A DNA stretch of 32,028 nucleotides from Emcibacter sp. (GTDB lineage: Bacteria; Pseudomonadota; Alphaproteobacteria; Sphingomonadales; Emcibacteraceae): NCBI GenBank assembly GCA_016764855.1, contig JAESRB010000156.1:1-32028 (forward strand), given 5' to 3'. This document shows, one piece after another, positions 8,311-17,622 of the stretch; within the stretch, counting starts at the first letter, position 1, and each line of letters opens with the position of its first letter. The position numbers and the translations under genes were made by a program. Under the pieces are notes generated by a model. That model had not been told where the DNA came from. It did not search any database and saw nothing but the letters and a program-made list of their open reading frames with translations.

Positions 8311-9072
8311 ATGGCAGATTCTGTATGGTTCTTTATTCTGGCAGTTCCCGTTGTTTTGCTGACAGGGATATCCAAGGGTGGTTTTGCCGGTGGGCTTGGT
8401 ACTTTGGCGGTGCCTCTGCTGACGTTGGTGGTGGACCCACGTATTGCGGCGGCGATTATGCTGCCAATACTTTGCACGATGGATATCTTTACGGTCTGGC
8501 GTTATCGGCGGGATTGGGACGCGCGGGCTTTAAAAATTCTGATACCCGGTGCGATTGTGGGAATTATCATTGGAGGACTGACATTTCGGATGATGAATGT
8601 GGATATGATTCGTATCATCGTTGGGGCAATGTCATTATATTTTGTCGGGAATTATTGGTTCATACATCGGGGGAAGGCCAAGGTAGAAGCCCATGAGCAA
8701 AATAGTGTGAAGGGTGGTCTGCTTGGTGCGGCCAGCGGCTTTACAAGCTTTATCGCTCATGCGGGAGGGCCGCCTTTGTCACAATATCTTTTTCCGTTAC
8801 GTATGGATAAGACGGTGATGGTGGCAACCTCGGTCATGTTTTTCATCGTGGTTAATTTTACCAAGCTCATTCCTTATGCCTGGCTTGGGCAATTATCCTT
8901 TGAAAACCTAAAGATGTCGCTTTATCTCATGCCATTTGCCCCAATTGGGGTGTGGCTTGGTATATGGATGCACAACCGGGTATCAAATGGCCTGTTTTAT
9001 ATTATCTGTTATGGTCTGTTGTTTCTGGTCGGGATAAAGCTGTTGGCGGAGGGACTGTTCGCCCTCCTGTGA
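8311..9072 (+). CDS. TauE/SafE family sulfite exporter-like permease
   Basis: 253 aa; GISKGGFAGGLGTLAVPLLTLVVDPRIAAAIMLPILCTMD and GFTSFIAHAGGPPLSQYLFPLRMDK motifs. Confidence 0.92.
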   Translation: MADSVWFFILAVPVVLLTGISKGGFAGGLGTLAVPLLTLVVDPRIAAAIMLPILCTMDIFTVWRYRRDWDARALKILIPGAIVGIIIGGLTFRMMNVDMIRIIVGAMSLYFVGNYWFIHRGKAKVEAHEQNSVKGGLLGAASGFTSFIAHAGGPPLSQYLFPLRMDKTVMVATSVMFFIVVNFTKLIPYAWLGQLSFENLKMSLYLMPFAPIGVWLGIWMHNRVSNGLFYIICYGLLFLVGIKLLAEGLFALL

Positions 9073-9079
9073 TATTTGC

Positions 9080-9691
9080 CTAAAAAGGTATCCAGCTTCT
9101 TTTTCTGGTCAGATGCATATAACCCAGATTAACCCCAAGACGCAGGCCAACACCGACACGGATGGGGGCTATGATGATATCTCCCCGTTGTTGATAATTC
9201 ATGCCAACGCCGCCGATGAAATAGGCACTGCCTTCGACAGCAGGGAACCGTTGGTAGAGTTCTTCCACATCATAGAGGTTATAAACCAGCGCAAAAACAC
9301 GAGAACCGTTTGCACCCACATCAAATCCGATGCTGGGACCTTTCCAGTAGAGGCGGCTATCTCCCTCAATTTTATGGGTCAGGGTGCCGTCGCCGTAGCG
9401 TACGCCCACGACAAATGCGCCGCTGATTTCAGTGCCAATGATGTAACCGTTGGGCCGCCCGTGATCCTTAAAGGCTTTTTCAATCACCTTGGCAATGGCT
9501 TCTGATCCGCCACCCAGAAAGTCTGAGGCCGCATTGACGATGCTTTTCTCGTCATAGGTTTTGGCGTAATTGGTTTCATCCAAATTTTGTCTGTGTTGCA
9601 CGGATTCGCTGGGTGCGACAGTGTTGTTGCCGCTGCAGCCTGCAAGAATAAGGCTAAATATAACGGGCAGTAATAGGGAGAATAATTTCAT
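9080..9691 (-). CDS. DUF1134 / EipA-family envelope lipoprotein
   Basis: 203 aa; lipobox LAGC; SEAIAKVIEKAFKDHGRPNGYIIGTEISGAFVVGVRYGDGTLTHKIEGDSRLYWKGPSIGFDVGANGSRVFALVYNLYDVEELYQRFPAVEGSAYFIGGVGMNYQQRGDIIIAPIRVGVGLRLGVNLGYM matches the DUF1134 pattern. Confidence 0.9.
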   Translation of the reverse strand: MKLFSLLLPVIFSLILAGCSGNNTVAPSESVQHRQNLDETNYAKTYDEKSIVNAASDFLGGGSEAIAKVIEKAFKDHGRPNGYIIGTEISGAFVVGVRYGDGTLTHKIEGDSRLYWKGPSIGFDVGANGSRVFALVYNLYDVEELYQRFPAVEGSAYFIGGVGMNYQQRGDIIIAPIRVGVGLRLGVNLGYMHLTRKRSWIPF

Positions 9692-9699
9692 GACGTCCT

Positions 9700-9903
9700 C
9701 TAATTATCTTCAGTGTTCTTTGGTCTATACCACCAACGAATGACCCACATAGCAGGGAATATCCAGCCTAAACCAGCTACGGCATAGACAACCATCTGTA
9801 AGGCAATATGCTCAGGTAAAAAGGCCTCAATAAGGCCCGCAGCAATAAAAATATAAAAGGTCAGCCCAAACAGCCCCAGAAAGTAACCAAATAATTTACG
9901 CAT
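9700..9903 (-). CDS. DUF2842-like small membrane protein
   Basis: 67 aa, two TM helices, ending ...YAVAGLGWIFPAMWVIRWWYRP as in DUF2842 proteins. Confidence 0.7.
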   Translation of the reverse strand: MRKLFGYFLGLFGLTFYIFIAAGLIEAFLPEHIALQMVVYAVAGLGWIFPAMWVIRWWYRPKNTEDN

Positions 9904-9927
9904 TATGTTTTAACTCTTTGTACAAAA

Positions 9928-10095
9928 TTATAAATTTTCAACCGTCCTTACGGCCAAGATGAGGAGATGAATAAGTCCGTATGCTGTCATGCCAAAAACC
10001 AGAGCGATCAATGCCACCCGCAGATGTCCCTTGATTGACCTAATTATTCGGTTGGAAAGGCGTGTCTCATCATAGGTCATTTTATCATGTTTCAT
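9928..10095 (-). CDS. Hypothetical small single-TM protein (55 aa from ATG 10095, or 50 aa from ATG 10080)
   Basis: Minus-strand frame MKHDKMTYDETRLSNRIIRSIKGHLRVALIALVFGMTAYGLIHLLILAVRTVENL*; fills the gap between the NUDIX gene and the DUF2842 gene. Not in the supplied ORF track because of length. Confidence 0.5.
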   Translation of the reverse strand: MKHDKMTYDETRLSNRIIRSIKGHLRVALIALVFGMTAYGLIHLLILAVRTVENL

Positions 10096-10537
10096 TCGTT
10101 AATTTTGCATTCTTTAATTTTTTGACGGCACAATATATGATTTTTACCGTCTCTGACCAGAGGTTATATTCTGAAATTTGATCAAGGGGAACCCATATTG
10201 CATCAGCGGCGTCATCCCCGGCCGTTAAAGTGCCACTGCAATATTCTGCTGCATAATCCACCAGAGTATAATGATGTTTTATACGATTGTCTGCATCCCT
10301 GTCCACATAGTCGATGATGTCCAGAAAGTGGAGATCGTCAATTGTGACAGCAGTTTCTTCCATTACCTCGCGGATAGCGGTTTCTTTTATGGTTTCGCCA
10401 AGCTCCTGTGCGCCGCCCGGAATGCTCCAGCTATCCGGTTTCGGTGGTTTTGAACGTTTGATAAGAAGTATTTGGTCGTCCTTTACAATAACAACACCGA
10501 CGGCAACGATCGGGCGTTCAGGATAATGTCTTTTCAC
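10085..10537 (-). CDS. NUDIX hydrolase
   Basis: 150 aa with Nudix box GGAQELGETIKETAIREVMEETAV. Confidence 0.95.
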   Translation of the reverse strand: MKRHYPERPIVAVGVVIVKDDQILLIKRSKPPKPDSWSIPGGAQELGETIKETAIREVMEETAVTIDDLHFLDIIDYVDRDADNRIKHHYTLVDYAAEYCSGTLTAGDDAADAIWVPLDQISEYNLWSETVKIIYCAVKKLKNAKLTNET

Positions 10538-10555
10538 GTTAATTAAGTTCCTGTT

Positions 10556-11440
10556 TTATAACTGATTTATGAATTTATTAATTCCCTGCAAGCTGATATC
10601 TTCAGATAGATCAGGGGTATGGGCCCGGTTCGGGACGGTTATTTTGGTGAATTTAGGATGTATATCCGCCATTTTCTCCAAAGTTTCAGAGGATAAAATG
10701 TCACTATTTTCACCACGCAATGTCATCATGGGAATCTTGATCAGGCTTTCGAACAGGGGCCATAAATCAATCGGGACAGCGTTTTCTGAACTTTCCTCAA
10801 GGGCGGTTCTAATAGCGGGATCATAATCTGCAGCAATGGTGCCGTCTTTTTGTGCGCGGTAAGTGTTGCGGGCAAAAAAGTCCCAGTCCGATAGATCATA
10901 ATCCGGAAACATGGGGCCATTGACTTGTTTGACGCCTTCAATGGCCTGTTGCCAATTTTTCAGGATGCCGCCTTTACCCACGTAGGCGGAAATACGCTCA
11001 ATGCCTTTGGGGTCAATTTCCGGTCCGATATCATTCAAGACAATCCCGTGCAGGGCATCAGGCTTTATGGCGCCAATCGTCATGGAGATCAATCCGCCCA
11101 TGGATGTCCCCACGGTGATGACCCGGTCGATTTTTTCATGTGCAAGGAAAGTAAGGACATCCTGAGCATATATTGGGATATGGTAGTTATTGTAATCGGG
11201 GTCATGATCTGATCTTCCTCGGCCTCTCATATCCAGACTGATCACACGGTGTGTAGGGGAAAAATGCCGAGCAAATTTATCAAAATCTTTTGAATTTCGG
11301 GTTAGTCCGTGGAGACATAACAGCGGAATTTTAGGGGAGTTTTCCTGATTATAATCCCGGTAATATAATTTCAGCCCATCGTGGCTGTCATAATATTTTT
11401 CCTGAAATATCCGATCTTGAGTCATTGTCATTCCCGTCAT
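10556..11440 (-). CDS. Alpha/beta hydrolase
   Basis: 294 aa; LLCLHGLTRNSKDFD, nucleophile elbow GTSMGG, DMRGRGRSD. Confidence 0.93.
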   Translation of the reverse strand: MTGMTMTQDRIFQEKYYDSHDGLKLYYRDYNQENSPKIPLLCLHGLTRNSKDFDKFARHFSPTHRVISLDMRGRGRSDHDPDYNNYHIPIYAQDVLTFLAHEKIDRVITVGTSMGGLISMTIGAIKPDALHGIVLNDIGPEIDPKGIERISAYVGKGGILKNWQQAIEGVKQVNGPMFPDYDLSDWDFFARNTYRAQKDGTIAADYDPAIRTALEESSENAVPIDLWPLFESLIKIPMMTLRGENSDILSSETLEKMADIHPKFTKITVPNRAHTPDLSEDISLQGINKFINQL

Positions 11441-11456
11441 TATAATTGTGATGGCA

Positions 11457-12893
11457 TTATGTCAAAATTACACCTGGATTCATGATATTGTCAGGATCAA
11501 GTGTCTTCTTGATCTGCCGCATCAGGTCCATTTCGACCTTAGTCTTGTAATGTGACATTTCATCGGTTTTCATGCGGCCGATCCCATGCTCGGCGCTAAA
11601 GCTGCCGTTAAATTTTTCCACAATATTATGGATATTTCGGTTGAGATCATGCCACTTGTCGAGGAAAACCTGCCGGTCCATCTCTATGGGTTGGCTAATA
11701 TTATAATGCAGATTGCCATCCCCAAGATGTCCGAAAGGCACCGGACGGGCGCCGGGGATCATATTTTCCACGAGCTTTCCTGCGTCTGTCAGAAATTCGG
11801 GTATGGCAGAGATGGGGATGGATATATCATGTTTGATGCTGCCGCCTTCATGGCGTTGGGCTTCGGAGAGGTTTTCTCTTAATCCCCACAGGTTGGTACT
11901 TTCATTTTGATTTTTGGCGATTACGCCATCCAGAACCAGATCTTTTTCCATAGCCGTGGTTAGAATACGTTCCATAACCTGTTCAAGGTCAAGCAAGTCG
12001 CGACTTAAAGAAGATGTGCATTCCAGTAGAACATACCAGTTATAGGGCGCCGTCATGGGATCGCGGAGACCGGACATATGACGGGTGACCATTTCGATAC
12101 CGATACGGGGCATCAGCTCAAAAGCCGTGATACAGCCGCCGCTGATGGTACGGGCGATGGTAAGAAGGTCAATGGCGGCTTGAGGACTGGGAACAGCGAC
12201 CAACGCCGTTTGTTTCTCATGGGGGAATGGGAATAATTTCAAAGTTGCGGCAGTGATGATGCCTAATGTACCTTCTGCGCCGATGAAGAGCTGTTTTAGG
12301 TCATATCCGGTATTGTCCTTACGCAGGCCATTCAGCCCATGCCAGATTTCCCCGTTGGGTAAAACTACTTCCAGGCCCAGCACGAGATTGCGCATATTAC
12401 CGTAATGTAGAACATTCACACCGCCCGCATTGGTGGATAGGTTGCCGCCGATCATACAGGAGCCTTCTGCGGCAAGGCTCAGGGGAAACAGGAAATCGTT
12501 TTTTTGGGCTAAATCCTGAATATCCGACAGGATGCATCCGGCCTCAACGGTCATGGTTTGATTGTGCGCGTTAGTTTCCCGAACGAGATTAAGCCGCCTC
12601 AGGCTGATCAATAGTTCATTTCCCGATGTGGTGGGAATGCTGCCACCCACAAGCCCGGTATTTCCCCCTTGCGGTACAAGGGCAATTTTATGGTGAGCGC
12701 AATAGGTGATAATTTCGGCGACTTTTTCGGTACTGTCGGGGAGCAACACTAGTGGAGTTTTTCCCAAATATTTATCGCGCGGCTCTATGAGGAAAGGCTG
12801 CATGGCCTGTTGATCATCAATCCACCCCTTTGAACCGGATATTTCTTTTAATTTATCAATATGTTGGGGTGTTATGCTCATGTCTTTACTCAT
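11457..12893 (-). CDS. FAD-binding oxidoreductase (GlcD/DLD/D-2-hydroxyglutarate dehydrogenase-like)
   Basis: 478 aa; PQGGNTGLVGGS, GGNLSTNAGGVNVLHYGNMRNLVLGLEVVLPNG, GAEGTLGIITAATLKL, FGHLGDGNLHYN, EHGIGRMK. Confidence 0.93.
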   Translation of the reverse strand: MSKDMSITPQHIDKLKEISGSKGWIDDQQAMQPFLIEPRDKYLGKTPLVLLPDSTEKVAEIITYCAHHKIALVPQGGNTGLVGGSIPTTSGNELLISLRRLNLVRETNAHNQTMTVEAGCILSDIQDLAQKNDFLFPLSLAAEGSCMIGGNLSTNAGGVNVLHYGNMRNLVLGLEVVLPNGEIWHGLNGLRKDNTGYDLKQLFIGAEGTLGIITAATLKLFPFPHEKQTALVAVPSPQAAIDLLTIARTISGGCITAFELMPRIGIEMVTRHMSGLRDPMTAPYNWYVLLECTSSLSRDLLDLEQVMERILTTAMEKDLVLDGVIAKNQNESTNLWGLRENLSEAQRHEGGSIKHDISIPISAIPEFLTDAGKLVENMIPGARPVPFGHLGDGNLHYNISQPIEMDRQVFLDKWHDLNRNIHNIVEKFNGSFSAEHGIGRMKTDEMSHYKTKVEMDLMRQIKKTLDPDNIMNPGVILT

Positions 12894-13902
12894 CTGACGG
12901 TGTTGCGGCGCGGTTCAGTCGATCATTAATGGCAAGTCCGAGCCCTTTGTTGGGAATCGGGCTGACGGCGATGGTTTTGCATCCGGTTTCGTCAAGGTCA
13001 TGCAGCATGGAAAACAAGTTCGCTGCTGCCTCCCGTAATATGCCTTTAGGGCTGAGGTTGCGTATGATCTTGGCGTCTTTTGGATAGAGGCTGCCAAAGG
13101 CCAGTAAGGCTTCGCCCGGAAAGATATCATTCGCATTCAGACGGATTTTAGCATTGGGCGCATAGTGACTTTTCAACTGTCCGGGAGCGGTGGGATTTTG
13201 TCCGTCCTCGAATTGGGCGACCCCAAGCCCGGTGAGGCGTTCAATTTCCTGTGCAGTGACGGTGCCGGGACGTAATAAGCGAATGCCGCTGCCGACAACC
13301 TGTACAATCGTTGATTCAAGGCCGTCCTGGCAAGCCGCACCATCAAGTATCATGGCGACCTGAGAGGATAGGTCCCGGGCCACATGTTCCGGGCGCGTGG
13401 GGCTGAGTTTGCCCGAAATATTGGCGCTTGGGGCGGCGATGGGATATTTGAAATATTGTAATAATTCTTGTGCAATGGGATGTTGTGGCACCCGAACCGC
13501 CACTGTATCAAGGCCGGCGGACACAAGTGGTGATAGTCTGCAATTCGGTTTTTTCTTGAGTACCAGCGTAAACGGACCGGGCCAGAAAGCAGCGGCGAGT
13601 TTGCGCGAAATCATATCAAATTCCACATATTCTTCCGCAGCGGCCAATGAGGGCAGGTGAATGATCAAGGGGTTAAAGCTTGGCCGCTGTTTGGCTTCAA
13701 ATATTCCGGCGACAGCGGTGTCATTGGTGGCATCCGCCCCCAGACCATAGACAGTCTCCGTCGGAAAGGAGACAAGCTTGCCTTGTAACAGATATTTGCA
13801 GGCCAGATGGTAATTGGCCAATGTGGCGGGCATTATTTTTTTGCCGGACCGGATTGTATCAGTACTTCCGGGATCATGGGGAGGTGTATTATTTTGTGTC
13901 AT
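12886..13902 (-). CDS. L-threonylcarbamoyladenylate synthase (Sua5/YwlC/YrdC family)
   Basis: FPTETVYGLGADATND, AKQRPSFNPLIIHL, APSANISGKLSPT, C-terminal Sua5 domain APGQLKSHYAP. Internal ATG (MTQNNTPPHD) preferred as start over the 13962 ATG. Confidence 0.93.
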   Translation of the reverse strand: MTQNNTPPHDPGSTDTIRSGKKIMPATLANYHLACKYLLQGKLVSFPTETVYGLGADATNDTAVAGIFEAKQRPSFNPLIIHLPSLAAAEEYVEFDMISRKLAAAFWPGPFTLVLKKKPNCRLSPLVSAGLDTVAVRVPQHPIAQELLQYFKYPIAAPSANISGKLSPTRPEHVARDLSSQVAMILDGAACQDGLESTIVQVVGSGIRLLRPGTVTAQEIERLTGLGVAQFEDGQNPTAPGQLKSHYAPNAKIRLNANDIFPGEALLAFGSLYPKDAKIIRNLSPKGILREAAANLFSMLHDLDETGCKTIAVSPIPNKGLGLAINDRLNRAATPSDE

Positions 13903-14069
13903 AATTCTTTTGCAGATATATATTATACGCTTGTTTTCGTGCGCCCATTCATGTAAATTCAAACAGTTGTTTTAAATTTTACTTATTAATTAATTTATGT
14001 CGTTAAACTTATATTATCATATTTAAGCGTTTACGACCCAAATAATAGAAATAATATGGGAGTTTCTTT

Positions 14070-15863
14070 ATGGCCGAGTATATTGCCCCAACCCGTGAAA
14101 TGAAATTTGTCCTGAAGGATGTCATTGGTATTTCCGAAATTTCGGAACTAGAGTGTTTTCAGGATGCCAGTGATGACATCATAGATGCTGTTCTGGAAGA
14201 AGCCGGAAAATTTTGTGGGGAAATATTATCTCCTCTGAATGTGGTGGGTGATAGAGAAGGTGCTAAATTAACCGTCGACGGGGTTGTTCCAGCGCCGGGT
14301 TATAAAGAGGCTTACGCCGCCTACGCCGCAAACGGTTGGACAAGTGTTGCTGGCGATGTGGATTACGGCGGGCAGGGATTGCCGCTCACATTGGCCTCGG
14401 CGGTATATGAATTTGTTGATGCCTCAAATATGGCCTTCAGTCTCTGTTCCATGCTGACCACGGGTGCGATTGAATCTATTGTGGCGCATGGAACACCGGA
14501 ACAAAAGGCGACCTATCTGGAAAAAATGATTTCTGGCCAATGGGCTGGGTCAATGAATTTGACAGAGTCTCATGCGGGGACGGATGTGGGGGCACTTCGG
14601 ACCAAGGCAGAACCCGTAGGGGATGGCAGTTACCTCATTAAGGGCCAGAAGATTTTCATCACTTGGGGGGATCATGATATGACGGAAAATATCATTCACC
14701 TTGTTCTTGCCAGAACCCCCGGAAGCCCTATGGGAACCAAGGGAATTTCTCTTTTCATCGTACCTAAATTCCTGATTAATGAGGATGGAACGTTGGGCGC
14801 CCGCAATGATGCAAAATGTGTGTCTCTTGAACATAAGCTTGGTATCCACGGCAGCCCGACTTGTGTGATGGCCTATGGTGAAGAAGAAAAATGTGTCGGT
14901 TATTTGATTGGGGAAGAGAATAAAGGCATGGCGGCCATGTTCACCATGATGAATAATGCCCGGCTTAATGTGGGTATTCAGGGAGTCGCCTGTGCCGAAC
15001 GTGCTTGGCAGATGGCATTGGAATATGCCAAAGACAGAGTACAAGGCGTTGCCATAGGGGCAACTGAACCGGGGCCAAGCGCGATCATTGACCATGCGGA
15101 TGTGCGCCGGATATTGATGACCATTAAATCAACCACAGAGGCCGCCCGTGCGATCACCATGTTGAATGCCAAGGCCCTTGATTTGGCAGAACACCATCCT
15201 GATGCAGACATGCGGGAGAAGAATAAAGGCCTCGCGGATTTATTAACGCCATTGTCCAAGGCCTATGGTTCGGATATTGGCGTTGAAAATTCATCTCTTG
15301 CTTTGCAGGTGCATGGGGGAATGGGCTTTATCGAGGAGACTGGTATTGCACAGATTTTCCGGGATTCGCGCATTAATCCAATATATGAAGGCACCAACGG
15401 CGTGCAGGCCATGGACCTTGTTGGGCGTAAGCTGTCCATGATGGGCGGCAAGTACTGGCGTGATTTTCTGACGGAAATTTCACAGTTTGGTGATCAATTG
15501 CCAGAGACAGAGGAATTCAGAACTCTCCGGAAAAGTCTGTCTAATGCGGTGGCGACGACACGGGAATGTGCCGAATGGATATTGGACCAGCATGTGGATA
15601 ATATGCGCTCGGCCCTTGCCGGGTCGTCGCCTTTCCTGCGCTTGTTCAGCGTGACCGCTGGTTGTTATCTTATGGCCAAAGGTGCTTTGGCAGCTCGAAC
15701 CAGATTGGACAATGGGGATCAGGATCAGGACTTTTTGAAAGCAAAAATAATCACAGCCCGTTTTTATGGTGAACAGATGGTGCCGCCTGCGGTTGGTCTG
15801 AAAGATACGATCATGGCTGGGGATGAATTGTTTTTTGCAATAACAACGGAAAATATGGGATAG
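14070..15863 (+). CDS. Acyl-CoA dehydrogenase with C-terminal extension domain (DmdC-type)
   Basis: 597 aa; MTLTESHAGTDVG-type motif (MNLTESHAGTDVGALRTKAEP), QVHGGMGFIEETGIAQIFRDSRINPIYEGTNGVQAMDLVGRKL. Confidence 0.93.
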   Translation: MAEYIAPTREMKFVLKDVIGISEISELECFQDASDDIIDAVLEEAGKFCGEILSPLNVVGDREGAKLTVDGVVPAPGYKEAYAAYAANGWTSVAGDVDYGGQGLPLTLASAVYEFVDASNMAFSLCSMLTTGAIESIVAHGTPEQKATYLEKMISGQWAGSMNLTESHAGTDVGALRTKAEPVGDGSYLIKGQKIFITWGDHDMTENIIHLVLARTPGSPMGTKGISLFIVPKFLINEDGTLGARNDAKCVSLEHKLGIHGSPTCVMAYGEEEKCVGYLIGEENKGMAAMFTMMNNARLNVGIQGVACAERAWQMALEYAKDRVQGVAIGATEPGPSAIIDHADVRRILMTIKSTTEAARAITMLNAKALDLAEHHPDADMREKNKGLADLLTPLSKAYGSDIGVENSSLALQVHGGMGFIEETGIAQIFRDSRINPIYEGTNGVQAMDLVGRKLSMMGGKYWRDFLTEISQFGDQLPETEEFRTLRKSLSNAVATTRECAEWILDQHVDNMRSALAGSSPFLRLFSVTAGCYLMAKGALAARTRLDNGDQDQDFLKAKIITARFYGEQMVPPAVGLKDTIMAGDELFFAITTENMG

Positions 15864-15866
15864 AGC

Positions 15867-17552
15867 ATGACAGAACACCCTTGGCTGGCGACATACCCGA
15901 AACATGTGAAATGGGATCAGGAATATATCGCGAAACCGTTGTATACGTTGGTTGAGGATGCCGCGCGGGATTTCCCGGACTGTATCGCGTATGATTTTAT
16001 GGGCAAAGAACTTGCGTATTGTGATTTTCTGGATCAGGTCAACCGTATGGCCAAAGGATTGCAAGGGCTCGGGGTTGGTAAGGGGTGTCATGTAGGTATT
16101 TTTATGCCCAATTGCCCGCAGTTCGCCATTGCTTATTTCGGAATTTTAAAGGCCGGGGGGACTGTGGTGAATTACAGCCCACTTTACTCCGAGTATGAAC
16201 TTATTCAGCAGGTGGAAGATTCAGAAACTGACATTATGGTCACAATGGCACTTGCGGCCTTGTATCCCACAATTCACAGGGTTGCACAGAAAAGTCGCTT
16301 GCGGCATTTGGTGGTGGATCAATTCAGTTCTGCGTTGCCCTTTCCAAAAAATATCCTGTTTAAGCTCTTTAAACGGAGCATGATTGCCCAGGTTGCTCAG
16401 GATGAATATTATGTTGATTATGGGAAGCTTTTGACAAATGATGGTGTGCCGGCTCCCGTCGATATTGATGTTTATGAGGATGTGGCGGTTATTCAGTTCA
16501 CTGGCGGGACGACGGGTATACCCAAAGGAGCCATGCTGACTCACGCCAATATCTATATCAACGTGATGCAGCTAGAAAATTGGGCCATTGACCTTGAACG
16601 AGGAAAAGAAGTCACGATCGGTTGCTTGCCGTTTTTCCATGTTTTTGCCATGACCGTTGTTATGGATCTTTCCATATATATCGGGGCTAAAGTGGTCATT
16701 CAGCCAAAATTCGAGCTGGACGCTGCGGTCAAAATGATGAAAAAGGAAAAGCCCACCATTTTTGCAGGTGTGCCGACTATGTTTACGGCCATGTTGAACC
16801 ATCCTGAGATGCCGGATATCGGAATGGATAATATCAAGATGTGTATGTCCGGCGGCGCCCCGTTGCCAGTGGAATTAGCCGAATCTTTCAAAAGAAAAAT
16901 GAATATCTCCATCGCCGAAGGCTACGGTTTGACGGAGACCTCTCCGGTTTGTACGTCTAATCCTTATGATCGGGAAAGCCGCAAGGGATCCATTGGGTTG
17001 CCGATGCCGGGTACGGAAGTCATTATCATTGACCGGGAAAACCCAGGAAGGGTTATGCCTGTGGGGGAAAGTGGTGAAATCTGTATTCGAGGGCCACAGG
17101 TGATGAAAGGTTATTGGAAGCGACCTGATGCAACGGCGGAAAGCATCGTGGACGGCATGTTGCGAACCGGTGATGTGGGTTATATGGATGAAGAAGGCTT
17201 TACCTATATTATTGACCGGGACAAGGACCTTATTCTGGTCGGCGGCTTTAATGTCTATCCACGGGTGGTGGAGGAAGCACTTTATGAACATCCCGCCGTA
17301 CATGAGGTCACTGTTATTGGTATTCCTGATAATTACCTGGGGGAGCGGCCAAAGGCTTTCGTCACGTTGAAAAATCCTGATGAGATTTTGACGGAGAATG
17401 AATTGCAGGCTTTCATTCGAGACAGATTGGGCAAACATGAACGTCCAAAAGAGATTGAATTCAGGGCGGAACTGCCAAAAACAATGATAGGTAAATTGTC
17501 GAAGAAAGAATTGGTAGCCGAAGAAAAAGCCAAATACGAACAAGCGGGATAA
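15867..17552 (+). CDS. Long-chain-fatty-acid--CoA ligase (AMP-binding, FadD-like)
   Basis: 561 aa; FTGGTTGIPKGAMLTHANI, EGYGLTETSPV, TGDVGYMDEEGF, PKTMIGKLSKKEL. Starts 3 bp after the acyl-CoA dehydrogenase stop. Confidence 0.93.
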   Translation: MTEHPWLATYPKHVKWDQEYIAKPLYTLVEDAARDFPDCIAYDFMGKELAYCDFLDQVNRMAKGLQGLGVGKGCHVGIFMPNCPQFAIAYFGILKAGGTVVNYSPLYSEYELIQQVEDSETDIMVTMALAALYPTIHRVAQKSRLRHLVVDQFSSALPFPKNILFKLFKRSMIAQVAQDEYYVDYGKLLTNDGVPAPVDIDVYEDVAVIQFTGGTTGIPKGAMLTHANIYINVMQLENWAIDLERGKEVTIGCLPFFHVFAMTVVMDLSIYIGAKVVIQPKFELDAAVKMMKKEKPTIFAGVPTMFTAMLNHPEMPDIGMDNIKMCMSGGAPLPVELAESFKRKMNISIAEGYGLTETSPVCTSNPYDRESRKGSIGLPMPGTEVIIIDRENPGRVMPVGESGEICIRGPQVMKGYWKRPDATAESIVDGMLRTGDVGYMDEEGFTYIIDRDKDLILVGGFNVYPRVVEEALYEHPAVHEVTVIGIPDNYLGERPKAFVTLKNPDEILTENELQAFIRDRLGKHERPKEIEFRAELPKTMIGKLSKKELVAEEKAKYEQAG

Positions 17553-17622
17553 GTGATTAAAAATAACTCATTGCTGACCGGATAGTATGCTAAACTAATC
17601 TGGAAAAACATGGGAGATCACG

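Noticed and set aside
8232-8477. 81 aa minus-strand ORF overlapping the TauE/SafE gene start
   Set aside because: Mostly antisense to the TauE N-terminus with no plausible product.
16875-17543. 222 aa minus-strand ORF (and 16221..16802, 15480..16091, 14550..15095 minus-strand ORFs)
   Set aside because: Antisense to the well-supported acyl-CoA ligase and dehydrogenase genes; low-complexity His/Phe-rich translations typical of reverse-frame reading.
14070-17552. Assignment as a DMSP demethylation (dmdBC) operon
   Set aside because: The ligase resembles long-chain FadD, and DmdC-type dehydrogenases are common in general fatty acid metabolism; no DmdA/DmdD here.
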